Assembly: GCA_964648705.1 (NCBI GenBank)
Contig: CAZYOI010000002.1
Location: 1-30,058 of the forward strand
Source of the DNA: CAZDXV01 sp964648705
GTDB lineage: Bacteria; Patescibacteriota; Minisyncoccia; Minisyncoccales; GWA2-38-27
Length of the DNA stretch: 30,058 nt
Direction: 5' to 3'
Shown here: positions 7,734-16,187 of the stretch, one piece after another
How positions within the stretch are numbered: the stretch's first letter is position 1
Layout of the letters: each line of letters opens with the position of its first letter
Translations under genes and position numbers: made by a program
Notes under the pieces: model-generated
What the model was told of the DNA's origin: nothing
Database searches by the model: none
What the model saw: only the letters and a program-made list of their open reading frames with translations

Positions 7734-7927
7734 TATATCACAAAATACTTCAAAACTCTCGCGAAGATAAAGTCAAGCCCTCCTAAAAAAACAGCCACAG
7801 CCAGAGAAGACCCGATAACAACCAAGGTGTATTTTATAGTCTCCTCCCTGCTCGGCCAGTTTACTTTCTTAACTTCCAATTTAACCTCCTTTAAAAAAGG
7901 AGCTATTTTCTGAAAAATGTTTTTCAT
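7733..7927 (-). CDS. secE: Preprotein translocase subunit SecE
   Basis: 64 residues, a typical short bacterial SecE. An amphipathic region EVKKVNWPSREETIKYT precedes one transmembrane helix at about residues 35-58. Partner of SecY in the translocon. First gene of the secE-nusG-rplK run. No clear Shine-Dalgarno site; the leader consists mainly of a terminator-like hairpin. Confidence 0.95.
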   Translation of the reverse strand: MKNIFQKIAPFLKEVKLEVKKVNWPSREETIKYTLVVIGSSLAVAVFLGGLDFIFARVLKYFVI

Positions 7928-7930
7928 AGT

Positions 7931-7957
7931 TTTTAAAAAGGCCTTTCTGGGCCCCTC
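7931..7957 (-). terminator. Terminator-like hairpin after gyrB, inside the secE leader
   Basis: Minus strand: AGGGGCC/GGCCTTT stem (two G-T pairs), 6-nt loop, then a T run and TAAAAA. It lies downstream of gyrB but also downstream of the predicted secE start site, so it occupies nearly the whole secE leader. Confidence 0.6.
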
Positions 7958-7963
7958 AGTTAG

Positions 7964-7992
7964 ATATTAACTGAAGAGAAGCGAAAAGTCAA
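7964..7992 (-). promoter_or_regulatory. Putative secE-nusG-rplK promoter
   Basis: Minus strand: -35 TTGACT (7992-7987), 17-bp spacer, -10 TAATAT (7969-7964). The -35 begins directly after the gyrB stop codon. Predicted start near 7957 gives a leader of about 30 nt. Confidence 0.65.
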
Positions 7993-10900
7993 CTAGATAT
8001 CAAGGTTCTCCACCTTTTTAGCGTAGTTCTGGATAAACTTCTTTCTGGGAGCCACCTCTCCCCCCATCAGAGTATCAAATATCTTATCTTCTGCCTTAAC
8101 GTCTTCAATAGTAACCTGAAGCAGAATTCTGTTCTCGGGATCCATAGTCGTCTCCCAAAGCTGAGAGGGATTCATTTCTCCCAGACCTTTGTATCTCTGG
8201 ATTGAGAGCTTGACGTTCTTATTCTCCTTCTTAAGCTTTTCTACAAGCTTCTTTCTGCCTTCTTCTGTATAGGCGTATTCTCTCTTTTTCCCTGCCTGGA
8301 TTTTGTAAAGAGGAGGCTGGGCGATATAGAGGTAGCCTTTCTCAATAATAGGCTTAAAGTACCTGTAAAACAAGGTTAAAAGCAGGGTTCTAATGTGGGA
8401 TCCGTCAACGTCAGCGTCCAAGGTCAGAATAATCCTGTGATATCTTGCCCTTTCAATGTCAAACTCCTCCCCTATGGCAGTACCTAAAGCTATAATCAAA
8501 GATTTAATCTCTTTTGAAGAGAGCATTCTGTCTATCCTTGCCTTCTCTACATTCAAAATCTTGCCTCTCAGAGGCAGAACAGCCTGAAACCTTCTATCTC
8601 TGGCGCTTTTGCAACTATTGTGAACAAAAACCCCTGAAGCTAAAGCGAAATTATGAGTATCTTTAACTTCCAAGTCATAAACATCTATTTTTTGCGGCAA
8701 TTTAATTATCTTTTTAATCTTGTGGTTATAATTTAATACAGTCTCTTTTAATCTTTGCTCAACATAGCGCTTGTCACATCCCTCTGTTCTGTTATAAACT
8801 CCATTCTTCAAATTATAGTCATCAGCTAAAAGATGAGTAAAGATCCACTTTTCTTTCTTAGAATCAAAGACCATCTCATATCCATCAATTGTTATTCTGC
8901 CGCCTTTCTTGGAATACTTCTTGTAGAGAGGCATTAGAGAATCTTCTGAAATTAAATCTTTTGCTTTTTTATAACTTCCATCTTTCAACATAAATTTATG
9001 ATCAAGAGTACATCTAATCTCCTCTCCATTATCCAAAATAACCTTTACTACTTCTGTATTAATTTTTGTCTTTCTCGGATACTCTATAAGACCAGCTCCT
9101 ATACTGCCGTCTTTTTTGATTGTATAACAATAATTCTTTTTCCCTTTTCTGTCCTCCTTAACTAACCGTTTAAAGGAAACATTTCTACCATCTAAAAGGG
9201 CGACCTCGGTATCTCCAGAAAAACAACCGCCCGCTGACGAGCCTTCAACAATAAACAATTCTGACTCCTCTGGCTTTTTAGAGGAACAGTCAGCAAGCTT
9301 CCCGGGCAGAGCCAGGCCTTCCAGAGCCCCTTTTCTCAATACTGTTTCTTTGGCTGTCTTAGCTGCTCTCCTTGCTCTGGAGGATAAAATACATTTTTCA
9401 ATAATAGCTTTGGCATCTCTCGGATTCCTCTCAAAAAAGTCAGTAAGGGCTTCGGAAACTACCTGGTCCACAGCAGATTTTACCTCTATGTTTCCCAGTT
9501 TCGCTTTGGTCTGGCCCTCAAACTGAGGCTCTTTTATCTTAACGGAAACCACCCCGGTAAAGCCCTCTCTTACATCCTGACCCGAGAGATTGTCGTCTGA
9601 TTCTTTAAGAAGGTCGTTCTTTCTGGCATAGTCGTTCAATCCCCTGGTAAGAGCCGAACGAAAACCGGTCAGATGGGTTCCTCCTTCCGCTGTAAAGATA
9701 TTATTGGCAAAGCTCTCCTCGTAGGTCTCATACTCTTCTGTATACTGAAAAGAGGCTTCTACCAATATGTCTTCTTTTTCTCCAGAAGCATAAAAGATAT
9801 TGTCATGCAGGGGCTTTACCCCATGAGTCAGATATTTGATATATGAAGCTATCCCTCCTTCGAAATAGAAAGTATAGCTTTTACCTCTCTTCTCTCTCCG
9901 GTCTTCAAAAGTTATCCTTACTCCGCTTGTTAGATAGGCCTGCTGGCGAAGATGGTTTAGAATCCTCTTGGAATTGAACTTTATCTCGCCGAATATCTCA
10001 GGATCCGGTTCAAAAACAACATTAGTTCCCGTACCCTTGCAGCTTCCCTCTTTCTTAAGCTTTGTTTTTGTTTTCCCTTTGGCATACTCTTGAGAATACT
10101 TCTTGCCTTCTCTGCAAACCTCCGCCCTTAAAAACTTAGAAAGGGCGCAAACTACAGAAACGCCTACTCCGTGAAGGCCGCCTGCTACCTGATAGGCCTT
10201 GCCTCCGAACTTTCCTCCGGCATGCAATGTAGTCATAACGGTCTCCAAAGCTGATTTCTTAGTTCCAGGGTGCCTGTCTACAGGAATGCCTCTTCCGTCG
10301 TCTTCTGTCCTGACCCTATTATCCGGCAGCAAAGCAATCTCTATATTCTTAGCATAGCCTCCAATCGCTTCGTCGAGAGAATTGTGAGCCAGAATAGGAG
10401 AAAAGCCCGCCACAAAATTCTCGCCTTCCGGAACCGAAATATCATAAACCCAGGGGTGATTATACTTTATCTTCTCTATTTTCTTTACTCTTAAAATACC
10501 CAAATCCGAATTCAAAAACTTAAAGGCCTCTCTTTTCAGCTCTATCTTATTTTCCTCCAAAAGGCCCAGAGCTTTATTGCAAGAAATTCCTCCTTTCATA
10601 TTAACACCGAAAGAATAAGGCCTTTTATGACTTACATTCGAAATAATCTGATTTGCCGGAATGTAATTGATATAGGAAGAACGACTATTCCAGTAAAAAT
10701 CTAAAGAATAAGAAAGAGATCCCTTTTTTATTCTCAGGGTTCTCTTTCTGCCTTTGTAATTCAGCCCAATAGATCTTTCTTTCTTAAGTCTTTGTTTTCT
10801 AAAAGAGTATGTTTTCTCAAGAGAAGAAAGAAGATAAGAAAAACCAGCTATTAGGTCCCGGCTCCCGCTTACCATAGTAAATTTTCTCCTTTCTTCTTTT

Positions 10901-12216
10901 GAAGGCGAAGTTCCTCCGAGCAGATGGCCGGCAAAAAGTTCACTAGGATAACCGTCTCCCGCCATATAGCCGATTAAATATCTTTCTCTCAGTTCTTTTT
11001 CAAGATTGAAAACAAATCCCGGTATCCTTTTGCTGGCGCTTCCTTTCCCTGTTTTTAATATATCTTTGAAAATAAGGGAGATTAGATAGGAATCTATAGC
11101 TACCGTCCTAGCTGTCTCATGAACATAATGCGGCTTTGACTCAACCCCGAAGCTTTTTTCTATTAACTTGCAAAGATAGCCTATCAATCTTTTCTCATGA
11201 GATCCTAGGCCGAAAACTACCCTGTTAAAAGTATCGCAGGAGCTTTTAACAATACATCCTTCGGCCGCAAAAAGACCTAACAGCTCAACCAAGTCTTTAT
11301 TGACTTCAATAAAGGGCTTTAAGCTAACTTTACTGTTGTTTCTATTGCCGATTAAACAAGATTCCTTGGCCTTCTTAATGCTTTCTTTCCCTAAGATTCT
11401 TAAAAAATTAAAAGGCAGGTAATCGTATCTTTTATAGTCCTGGAAGATATTGGAATAGTGCTGGCTGGAAGCTTTAGCGGCTTTCTTTCGAAGAAGAGGC
11501 TTCAGTTTTTCTCTATTCTCATAAGTGAGTAAATTTCCAACATTTCTAAGAATAAGACTTTCCGTTTTATGCTCGGACAAAGACAAAAACTCTTCTATAA
11601 GGTCTATTTTGTCTATTTTCTCCCGGGGTTCCGGCCACTTTTTGGGTACTACGACAGGCGTTCCTTTTTCAATATCAGATCCCTTTATAGAAACCACCTT
11701 TCCGTCTTTTAAACTAAAAAGAGAATGATAAGGGGTAATCTCAATCGTCCGATTGTTTTGAAGAGTCAAGCGATAAAGAGAACTGTTAACTTTATGCCTG
11801 ATTAAAGAAAAGGCCGGCTTGAACTTAAGCTTTAATGTTTTTGGATCAAAAGAAAGGGTTTGAATATCAAGATTCTTTCTCAAAATTTCAGCTTCGCCCT
11901 TTTTAGCCTTTTCAACAAAGGAGGCGTTCTCTTTAAAAGCCTTGTCAACCAATTCTCCTATCTTTTTTAATTCTGTTATCCCTTTTTCTTTTACAAAAAC
12001 AGGAGTGCTAAAACTGAGAGAATTATCAACCGTCTCCCAAATTAAATGATGAAGCCCGTCAGGCCCCGTAGACCCTATATACATAGCCGGCCTCTTTCTG
12101 ACAGGATCAAGCCCCTCTAAAACATAAATATCCTTTGCCCCGTATTCTGTATTCTTTTTTGAAGAAATTTTCTTCTTGGTTTTCTTTTTAGCCATAGTTA
12201 TTTTCTTACCTGCCAT
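7993..12216 (-). CDS. gyrB: DNA gyrase subunit B precursor with two inteins
   Basis: 1407-residue precursor; removing two inteins (residues 66-612 and 998-1200) leaves a 657-residue GyrB of normal size. Exteins show the GHKL ATPase (ETVDN/SLDEA, DDGRGIPVDRHP, AGGLHGVGVSVV), the TOPRIM domain (EGSSAGG/S, TLDADVDGSHI) and the C-terminal QRYKGLGEMNP and MGGEVAPRKKF motifs. A ParE-type assignment is possible, but no second type II subunit is in the window to decide it. Numbering uses the ATG at 12216, which overlaps pheT by 19 bp. The ATG at 12195 (MAKKKTKKK), 2 bp after the pheT stop, is an equally good start. Activity needs both inteins to splice, since each sits in a catalytic motif. Confidence 0.96.
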   Translation of the reverse strand: MAGKKITMAKKKTKKKISSKKNTEYGAKDIYVLEGLDPVRKRPAMYIGSTGPDGLHHLIWETVDNSLSFSTPVFVKEKGITELKKIGELVDKAFKENASFVEKAKKGEAEILRKNLDIQTLSFDPKTLKLKFKPAFSLIRHKVNSSLYRLTLQNNRTIEITPYHSLFSLKDGKVVSIKGSDIEKGTPVVVPKKWPEPREKIDKIDLIEEFLSLSEHKTESLILRNVGNLLTYENREKLKPLLRKKAAKASSQHYSNIFQDYKRYDYLPFNFLRILGKESIKKAKESCLIGNRNNSKVSLKPFIEVNKDLVELLGLFAAEGCIVKSSCDTFNRVVFGLGSHEKRLIGYLCKLIEKSFGVESKPHYVHETARTVAIDSYLISLIFKDILKTGKGSASKRIPGFVFNLEKELRERYLIGYMAGDGYPSELFAGHLLGGTSPSKEERRKFTMVSGSRDLIAGFSYLLSSLEKTYSFRKQRLKKERSIGLNYKGRKRTLRIKKGSLSYSLDFYWNSRSSYINYIPANQIISNVSHKRPYSFGVNMKGGISCNKALGLLEENKIELKREAFKFLNSDLGILRVKKIEKIKYNHPWVYDISVPEGENFVAGFSPILAHNSLDEAIGGYAKNIEIALLPDNRVRTEDDGRGIPVDRHPGTKKSALETVMTTLHAGGKFGGKAYQVAGGLHGVGVSVVCALSKFLRAEVCREGKKYSQEYAKGKTKTKLKKEGSCKGTGTNVVFEPDPEIFGEIKFNSKRILNHLRQQAYLTSGVRITFEDRREKRGKSYTFYFEGGIASYIKYLTHGVKPLHDNIFYASGEKEDILVEASFQYTEEYETYEESFANNIFTAEGGTHLTGFRSALTRGLNDYARKNDLLKESDDNLSGQDVREGFTGVVSVKIKEPQFEGQTKAKLGNIEVKSAVDQVVSEALTDFFERNPRDAKAIIEKCILSSRARRAAKTAKETVLRKGALEGLALPGKLADCSSKKPEESELFIVEGSSAGGCFSGDTEVALLDGRNVSFKRLVKEDRKGKKNYCYTIKKDGSIGAGLIEYPRKTKINTEVVKVILDNGEEIRCTLDHKFMLKDGSYKKAKDLISEDSLMPLYKKYSKKGGRITIDGYEMVFDSKKEKWIFTHLLADDYNLKNGVYNRTEGCDKRYVEQRLKETVLNYNHKIKKIIKLPQKIDVYDLEVKDTHNFALASGVFVHNSCKSARDRRFQAVLPLRGKILNVEKARIDRMLSSKEIKSLIIALGTAIGEEFDIERARYHRIILTLDADVDGSHIRTLLLTLFYRYFKPIIEKGYLYIAQPPLYKIQAGKKREYAYTEEGRKKLVEKLKKENKNVKLSIQRYKGLGEMNPSQLWETTMDPENRILLQVTIEDVKAEDKIFDTLMGGEVAPRKKFIQNYAKKVENLDI
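8617..9225 (-). mobile_element. GyrB intein 2 (203 residues, endonuclease lost or remnant)
   Basis: Precursor residues 998-1200, in the TOPRIM motif EGSSAGG/S, the site also used by the Synechocystis GyrB intein. Block A is CFSGDTEVALLDG, block B is CTLDH (His1073), and the C-terminal blocks are VYDLEVKDTHNFALASG and FVHN before Ser+1. The Cys1, TxxH, penultimate His and terminal Asn needed for class 1 splicing are present. No LAGLIDADG motif. A central segment (WIFTHLLADDYNLKNGVYNR) resembles inteins with an HNH endonuclease, but the expected HNH residues are missing, so homing is probably lost. Confidence 0.93.
10381..12021 (-). mobile_element. GyrB intein 1 (547 residues) with LAGLIDADG homing endonuclease
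   Basis: Precursor residues 66-612, inserted in the ATPase motif between ETVDN and SLDEA. It starts with Ser (SLSFSTPVFV) instead of the commoner Cys. Block B contains TPYH (161-164); the C-terminal blocks are WVYDISVPEGENFVAG and FSPILAHN, followed by Ser+1. Two LAGLIDADG-type motifs are intact: LLGLFAAEG (312-320) and LIGYMAGDG (414-422), each with its acidic residue. This supports an active or recently active homing endonuclease. Codon boundaries at 12021 and 10381 were checked against the extein reading frame. Confidence 0.94.
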
Positions 12217-14189
12217 TCGACTTTAGAATCTAAAGCCTTAATGATTTTATCTTGTAATTTGCTTATCTCTTTGTTATCCAGGGTCCTGTCTTCCGCCTGA
12301 TAGATAATATGGAAAGCGAGGTTCTTTTTGCCCTCTGGCATGCCTTCTCCTTCATAAATATCAAAGAGGTCTATATCCCTAATCAAAGAGCCGCCGGCAG
12401 AATTAATCCTGTTCATCACTTCCTCCGCCTTAACCCCTAAAGGAACCAAAACAGCGATATCTCTCACAGCTGAAGGATAGCGGGATATCGGCTGGTATTC
12501 CTGATCTTCTGAAGCTTTTTTCTGAAGCTTTTCAAAGTTAATCTCAAAAGCTGTTACTTTTTTGTCTATCTTCACTTTTTTAAGAATATTAGAAGATATC
12601 TCCCCCAAAAAGCCGATCTCTTCAGAATCCGCCTTAATTTCAGCGCGCCTCCCCTTTTCCCAAAAGCTCTTTTTGCTTTCTTCGGGCGTTGCTTTAAAGT
12701 CATCATACCAGATTTCGCTGATTCCCATCTTCTCTAAAAGATCGTCAACAATTCCTTTTAGCCTGTAAAAATCCTTGCTGTCGGAAAAAACAGAAAGCAT
12801 TCTTTCTTCTTTCCCCCTGAAAAAAACCTTTCCCAGCTCAAAGATGTCTATTTCATCGAAGTTTCTGCTGTTTTCCTTTATTGTTTTTAAAAGGTTGGGA
12901 ATCAAGCTTGGCCTCAAATACCCCTGATCTGAGCTTAAGGGGTTTTCAATCTTTGCCAGATCTTTCTTGTATCCAAAATCTTCTGCCTGCTTTTTAGAGA
13001 TAAAGGAGTAATTGTATACTTCAGAAAAGTTTTCTTTTAAAACATCTTTAACAAAATTCTCCCAAAAGACAGAGGAGTTCTTCTCGGGAGGAATCAAAGA
13101 AGAAAAGGGAAACTCTGAAGGAATGTTTTCAAAACCGTAAACCCTTCCAACCTCTTCTATTAAATCCTCCTCTATTGAAAGATCAAGGCGGTAGATAGGG
13201 ACTTTAACCCCCTTCTTTGAAACCTCAAAGCCCAATCTCTTTAAAATGTCTTTTATCTCTTTATCTTTAATCTCAATTCCAAGCAGCTTTCTTAAATAAT
13301 TGTTATCAAGCTTTATGGTTTTAGGAGTTCTTTTTTCCGGATAATAATCTATCATTCCTGAAATATCCCTGCCTCCGGCTTCTTTTTCTATGAGGTAGGC
13401 TGCCCTCTTTATAGCTTCTTCTGTAAGATTGGGGTCAAGCTCGTTTTCAAACCTCCAGGAAGCATCGGTCTTTAAATCAAGCTTTCTGGAAGACTTCCTT
13501 ATCAAAGAATAATTGAAATTGGCAGACTCCAAGATTATAGTTTTAGTCCCTTTCCCTATTTCAGCCTTCTTTCCTCCTTTTATGCCAGCCACGGCCAAGG
13601 GACCTTCTTTGTCTGATATCACCAGAATGCTGCTGTCCAGCTTGTACCTGTTATTGTCCAAGCTTACAATCTCTTCTCCCTTTTCAGCTCTCCTGACAAA
13701 AATACCCCCTGAAACCTTGTCATAGTCAAAGGCATGAAGGGGCTGCCCCGTTTCAAGCATAACGTAGTTGGCAATGTCTACAATGTTGTTTACAGGCTGA
13801 AGGCCACAGGCCTCGATTCTTTCTTTAATCCATTTGGGAGAAGGGCCTACTTTAACTTCTTTCATCACTAAAGCTGTATAACGGGAACAGTCCTTTTTGC
13901 TTTTAACTTGAATCTTTAAAAGGGAGCTATCTTTTCTGCCCCCGGTTTTCTCCTTCAAGGCCTCTATTCTCTTTCCTGTAAGGGCGGATATCTCTCTGGC
14001 CACCCCCAAATGAGAGAGACAGTCGGAAGACCTGTTGGGAAGAACGTCAATATCAAGAAGAAAATCCCCTTTCTTTTTCTCAATATCCTCCACTTCAAAG
14101 CTGTGCATAGTCAAAAGCTCTCCTAATTTTCCAGGTTTAGGAAGTTTTTTCTTGAAAAAAGATTGTAGCCAGTTATAGGAAAAAATCAT
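12198..14189 (-). CDS. pheT: Phenylalanine-tRNA ligase beta subunit, short form
   Basis: 663 residues, shorter than the usual 790 or so. The N-terminal MIFSYNWLQSFF and SFEVEDIEKK pass directly into DIDVLPNRSSDCLSHLGVAR, so the EMAPII-like tRNA-binding OB domain normally inserted there is absent. B3/B4 editing region follows (GQPLHAFDYDK, VSLDNNRYKLD, AGIKGG), then the B5 and catalytic-like domains. Residues about 570-663 form the ferredoxin-fold anticodon-binding domain (SRYPSAVRDIAVLVP). It overlaps the AbiEii-like gene upstream by 4 bp. Partner PheS is two genes upstream. Confidence 0.96.
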   Translation of the reverse strand: MIFSYNWLQSFFKKKLPKPGKLGELLTMHSFEVEDIEKKKGDFLLDIDVLPNRSSDCLSHLGVAREISALTGKRIEALKEKTGGRKDSSLLKIQVKSKKDCSRYTALVMKEVKVGPSPKWIKERIEACGLQPVNNIVDIANYVMLETGQPLHAFDYDKVSGGIFVRRAEKGEEIVSLDNNRYKLDSSILVISDKEGPLAVAGIKGGKKAEIGKGTKTIILESANFNYSLIRKSSRKLDLKTDASWRFENELDPNLTEEAIKRAAYLIEKEAGGRDISGMIDYYPEKRTPKTIKLDNNYLRKLLGIEIKDKEIKDILKRLGFEVSKKGVKVPIYRLDLSIEEDLIEEVGRVYGFENIPSEFPFSSLIPPEKNSSVFWENFVKDVLKENFSEVYNYSFISKKQAEDFGYKKDLAKIENPLSSDQGYLRPSLIPNLLKTIKENSRNFDEIDIFELGKVFFRGKEERMLSVFSDSKDFYRLKGIVDDLLEKMGISEIWYDDFKATPEESKKSFWEKGRRAEIKADSEEIGFLGEISSNILKKVKIDKKVTAFEINFEKLQKKASEDQEYQPISRYPSAVRDIAVLVPLGVKAEEVMNRINSAGGSLIRDIDLFDIYEGEGMPEGKKNLAFHIIYQAEDRTLDNKEISKLQDKIIKALDSKVEWQVRK

Positions 14190-14803
14190 ATTTTTATTTT
14201 CTTTACTTCTTTTTCAAAAAAGTCTTGAATCTCTTTTTTTGTAACTTCCTTTTCCAAAAAATGAATTCCTATATCTTCAATATCTTTAAGATAAACTATT
14301 TGCTCCAAAAAAAGGCGCTTGTTAAACTCATTCTTGTACTTTTTCTCTGCCACATCTATCATCCTTTCCAAAGAAAGATGTTTCCCCTTTAGAATAAAAT
14401 ATAGATCGACATAGTCTTTTAGAATTGGTCTCCTTCCTATGGAATAAGCTTTCATTGCCGAAATATCTTCAATTTTTAAGATTTTGATTCCTTGCAATTC
14501 TAGAAAGCCTGAAATTAAAGGGAAAGGATATTTTACAAAATCTATGGTTGTTCCACCAACTTTTACAGTCAGCCGCTCCGGGTTATTAATCTCAACTTCA
14601 ACTCTGAAATCCTTAAAAACTTTCTTAACTTTGCTTAAAAGGTCTCGAGAAATTTCTTTTTCTGAAAACAAATCGAAGTCAACTGAAACACGATGGCCCA
14701 TCTGCAAAGCTAAAGCTGTTCCTCCGACTAAATAAAAATTAGGAAAATTCTTAAGCTTTCGAAAAATCTTTCTCCGCTTCAGTTCTATCGCTTCTAGATG
14801 CAT
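14186..14803 (-). CDS. AbiEii/AbiGii-type nucleotidyltransferase (toxin-like)
   Basis: 205 residues. Nucleotidyltransferase fold of the AbiEii/AbiGii toxin family (DUF1814): LVGGTALALQMGHRVSVDFD at residues 25-44 with the GG and the catalytic pair D42/D44, then AMKAYSIGRRPILKDYVDLY with K118, K129 and D130. In characterised type IV systems such proteins modify tRNA or other targets and are held in check by a partner gene. The upstream gene overlaps by 53 bp, and pheT starts within the last 4 bp. It is therefore locked into the pheS-pheT transcript. Toxicity is not proven by sequence. Confidence 0.88.
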   Translation of the reverse strand: MHLEAIELKRRKIFRKLKNFPNFYLVGGTALALQMGHRVSVDFDLFSEKEISRDLLSKVKKVFKDFRVEVEINNPERLTVKVGGTTIDFVKYPFPLISGFLELQGIKILKIEDISAMKAYSIGRRPILKDYVDLYFILKGKHLSLERMIDVAEKKYKNEFNKRLFLEQIVYLKDIEDIGIHFLEKEVTKKEIQDFFEKEVKKIKI

Positions 14804-15083
14804 ATTTCATCTTTTTAATTTTTAAAAGCAGAAAAATTAAATTTAAAGCCCTTTTTCGAAAAGCGCTTGCTGGAATATTTCTGATTATTTCTCGAGATTC
14901 TCCCAGCCCGTAATATCTAAAAAGCCATTGCCAGTGCTCCCAGTCTCCGTAATTTACAGTTTGTATCATTATCTCCTCTTTATTTTCTTTCAAATCAAGA
15001 CTTGAAAAATCACAATACCAAAAAAGAGATTTAAAAAAACTTGGTAGTTTTGTTTTAGAATCTGGCTTGTTTAACTTTTTCAT
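14751..15083 (-). CDS. DUF6922-like protein, probable partner of the AbiEii-type gene
   Basis: 110 residues. The central part (FFKSLFWYCDFSSLDL, MIQTVNYGDWEHWQWLF, RYYGLGESREIIRN) resembles the DUF6922 pattern often found directly upstream of AbiEii-type nucleotidyltransferases, where it is assumed to be the antitoxin or partner. It begins 2 bp after the pheS stop and overlaps the nucleotidyltransferase by 53 bp. No DNA-binding motif is evident, unlike classic AbiEi. The family call is from memory of its pattern; the antitoxin role is inference from context. Confidence 0.7.
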   Translation of the reverse strand: MKKLNKPDSKTKLPSFFKSLFWYCDFSSLDLKENKEEIMIQTVNYGDWEHWQWLFRYYGLGESREIIRNIPASAFRKRALNLIFLLLKIKKMKYASRSDRTEAEKDFSKA

Positions 15084-15085
15084 AA

Positions 15086-16084
15086 TTAAAACTGCCCTAT
15101 AAATCTTAAGTCAGAACTTCTGAACAGCCTGACATCGTCAATCCTGTATTTCATCATAGCCAGCCTGTCCATGCCGATTCCAAAGGCAAATCCCTGCCAG
15201 CTCTCAGGATTTATGCCAGAAGCTGACAACACGTTAGGATGAACCATACCGGCTCCCAGCAGCTCCACCCATCCTGTCTGAGAACAAACGCTGCACCCCT
15301 TTCCTCCGCAGACCAGACAATTAATATCCACTTCAAAAGAGGGCTCTGTAAAGGGAAAGAAGCTGGGCCTCAGCCGGACTTTAACCTCTTTTTCAAAAAA
15401 CCTGCCTAAAAACTCTTTAATAACAGCCCTAAAATTGGCAGCTGAAACATCCTTCCCCACCATCAAGCCTTCTACCTGATAAAACTGAAAGTCATGAGAA
15501 GCATCAGTGGCTTCGTGTCTGTATATTCTTCCCGGAACCACAATTCTGAAAGGAGGGCTATTCTTTTCCATATACCTTATCTGAACAGGAGAAGTATGGG
15601 TCCTTAAAACCTTTCCGTTTTCCAGATAAAAAGTATCCCAGGCATCTCTAGCCGGATGGTCCTTTGGAATATTTAAAGCGTCAAAGTTGTAAAACTCTGT
15701 TTCAGCTTCAGGACCCTCTATAACGCTAAAGCCCATGCCCTGGAATAACTCCTCTATTTTCCTCTTAACTAAAGTCAAAGGATGTAAACGGCCTGTTGCG
15801 GGCTTCCGGCCCGGAATGCTGATATCCAGGCCCCCTTTTTCTTTTTTCCTTCTTGACAAAAGAATGTTCTTTTTTGACTCAATCTTTTCCTCTAAAATCT
15901 TCTTAACTTCATTCGCTTCTCTGCCGATCTTTTTTTTGTCAGAAGAACCCTTTAAAGAACGAAAAACCTTGGCAAGCTCTCCTTTTTTGCCCAAATACTC
16001 TTTATACACCCCGTTCAGCTCCTTTAAATCAGAGGAGTTTTTTATCCTTTCCAGGGCTTTTTTCTTAATATCTATTAACTCCAT
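15086..16084 (-). CDS. pheS: Phenylalanine-tRNA ligase alpha subunit
   Basis: 332 residues, normal length. N-terminal coiled coil (about 1-85), then the class II catalytic core: motif 2 region GRIYRHEATDASHDFQFYQV, FTEPSFEVDINC and motif 3 GFAFGIGMDRLAMMKY. A Cys cluster (CLVCGGKGCSVC) sits in the core. Charges tRNA(Phe) together with PheT. First gene of the operon pheS-DUF6922-AbiEii-pheT-gyrB. A promoter lies so close that the mRNA is probably leaderless; no Shine-Dalgarno site is seen. Confidence 0.97.
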   Translation of the reverse strand: MELIDIKKKALERIKNSSDLKELNGVYKEYLGKKGELAKVFRSLKGSSDKKKIGREANEVKKILEEKIESKKNILLSRRKKEKGGLDISIPGRKPATGRLHPLTLVKRKIEELFQGMGFSVIEGPEAETEFYNFDALNIPKDHPARDAWDTFYLENGKVLRTHTSPVQIRYMEKNSPPFRIVVPGRIYRHEATDASHDFQFYQVEGLMVGKDVSAANFRAVIKEFLGRFFEKEVKVRLRPSFFPFTEPSFEVDINCLVCGGKGCSVCSQTGWVELLGAGMVHPNVLSASGINPESWQGFAFGIGMDRLAMMKYRIDDVRLFRSSDLRFIGQF

Positions 16085-16093
16085 ATTATACCT

Positions 16094-16122
16094 ATTTTAC
16101 CTTAAAAAAGGCTCAAAATCAA
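16094..16122 (-). promoter_or_regulatory. Putative pheS operon promoter
   Basis: Minus strand: -35 TTGATT (16122-16117), 17-bp spacer, -10 TAAAAT (16099-16094). The predicted start lies 2 to 3 nt before the ATG at 16084. A second box TATAAT (16090-16085) abuts the ATG but is too close to act for this start codon. Confidence 0.65.
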
Positions 16123-16140
16123 CTCTGCATCTGGGGATAA

Positions 16141-16179
16141 TTTTAAAATAAAAAGCCACCGTTTTTCAGACCGGTGGCT
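16141..16179 (-). terminator. Terminator of the pyrDFE operon
   Basis: Minus strand: AGCCACCG/CGGTGGCT 8-bp stem, 10-nt loop, then TTTTTATTTT. Confidence 0.88.
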
Positions 16180-16187
16180 GCTGCTTT

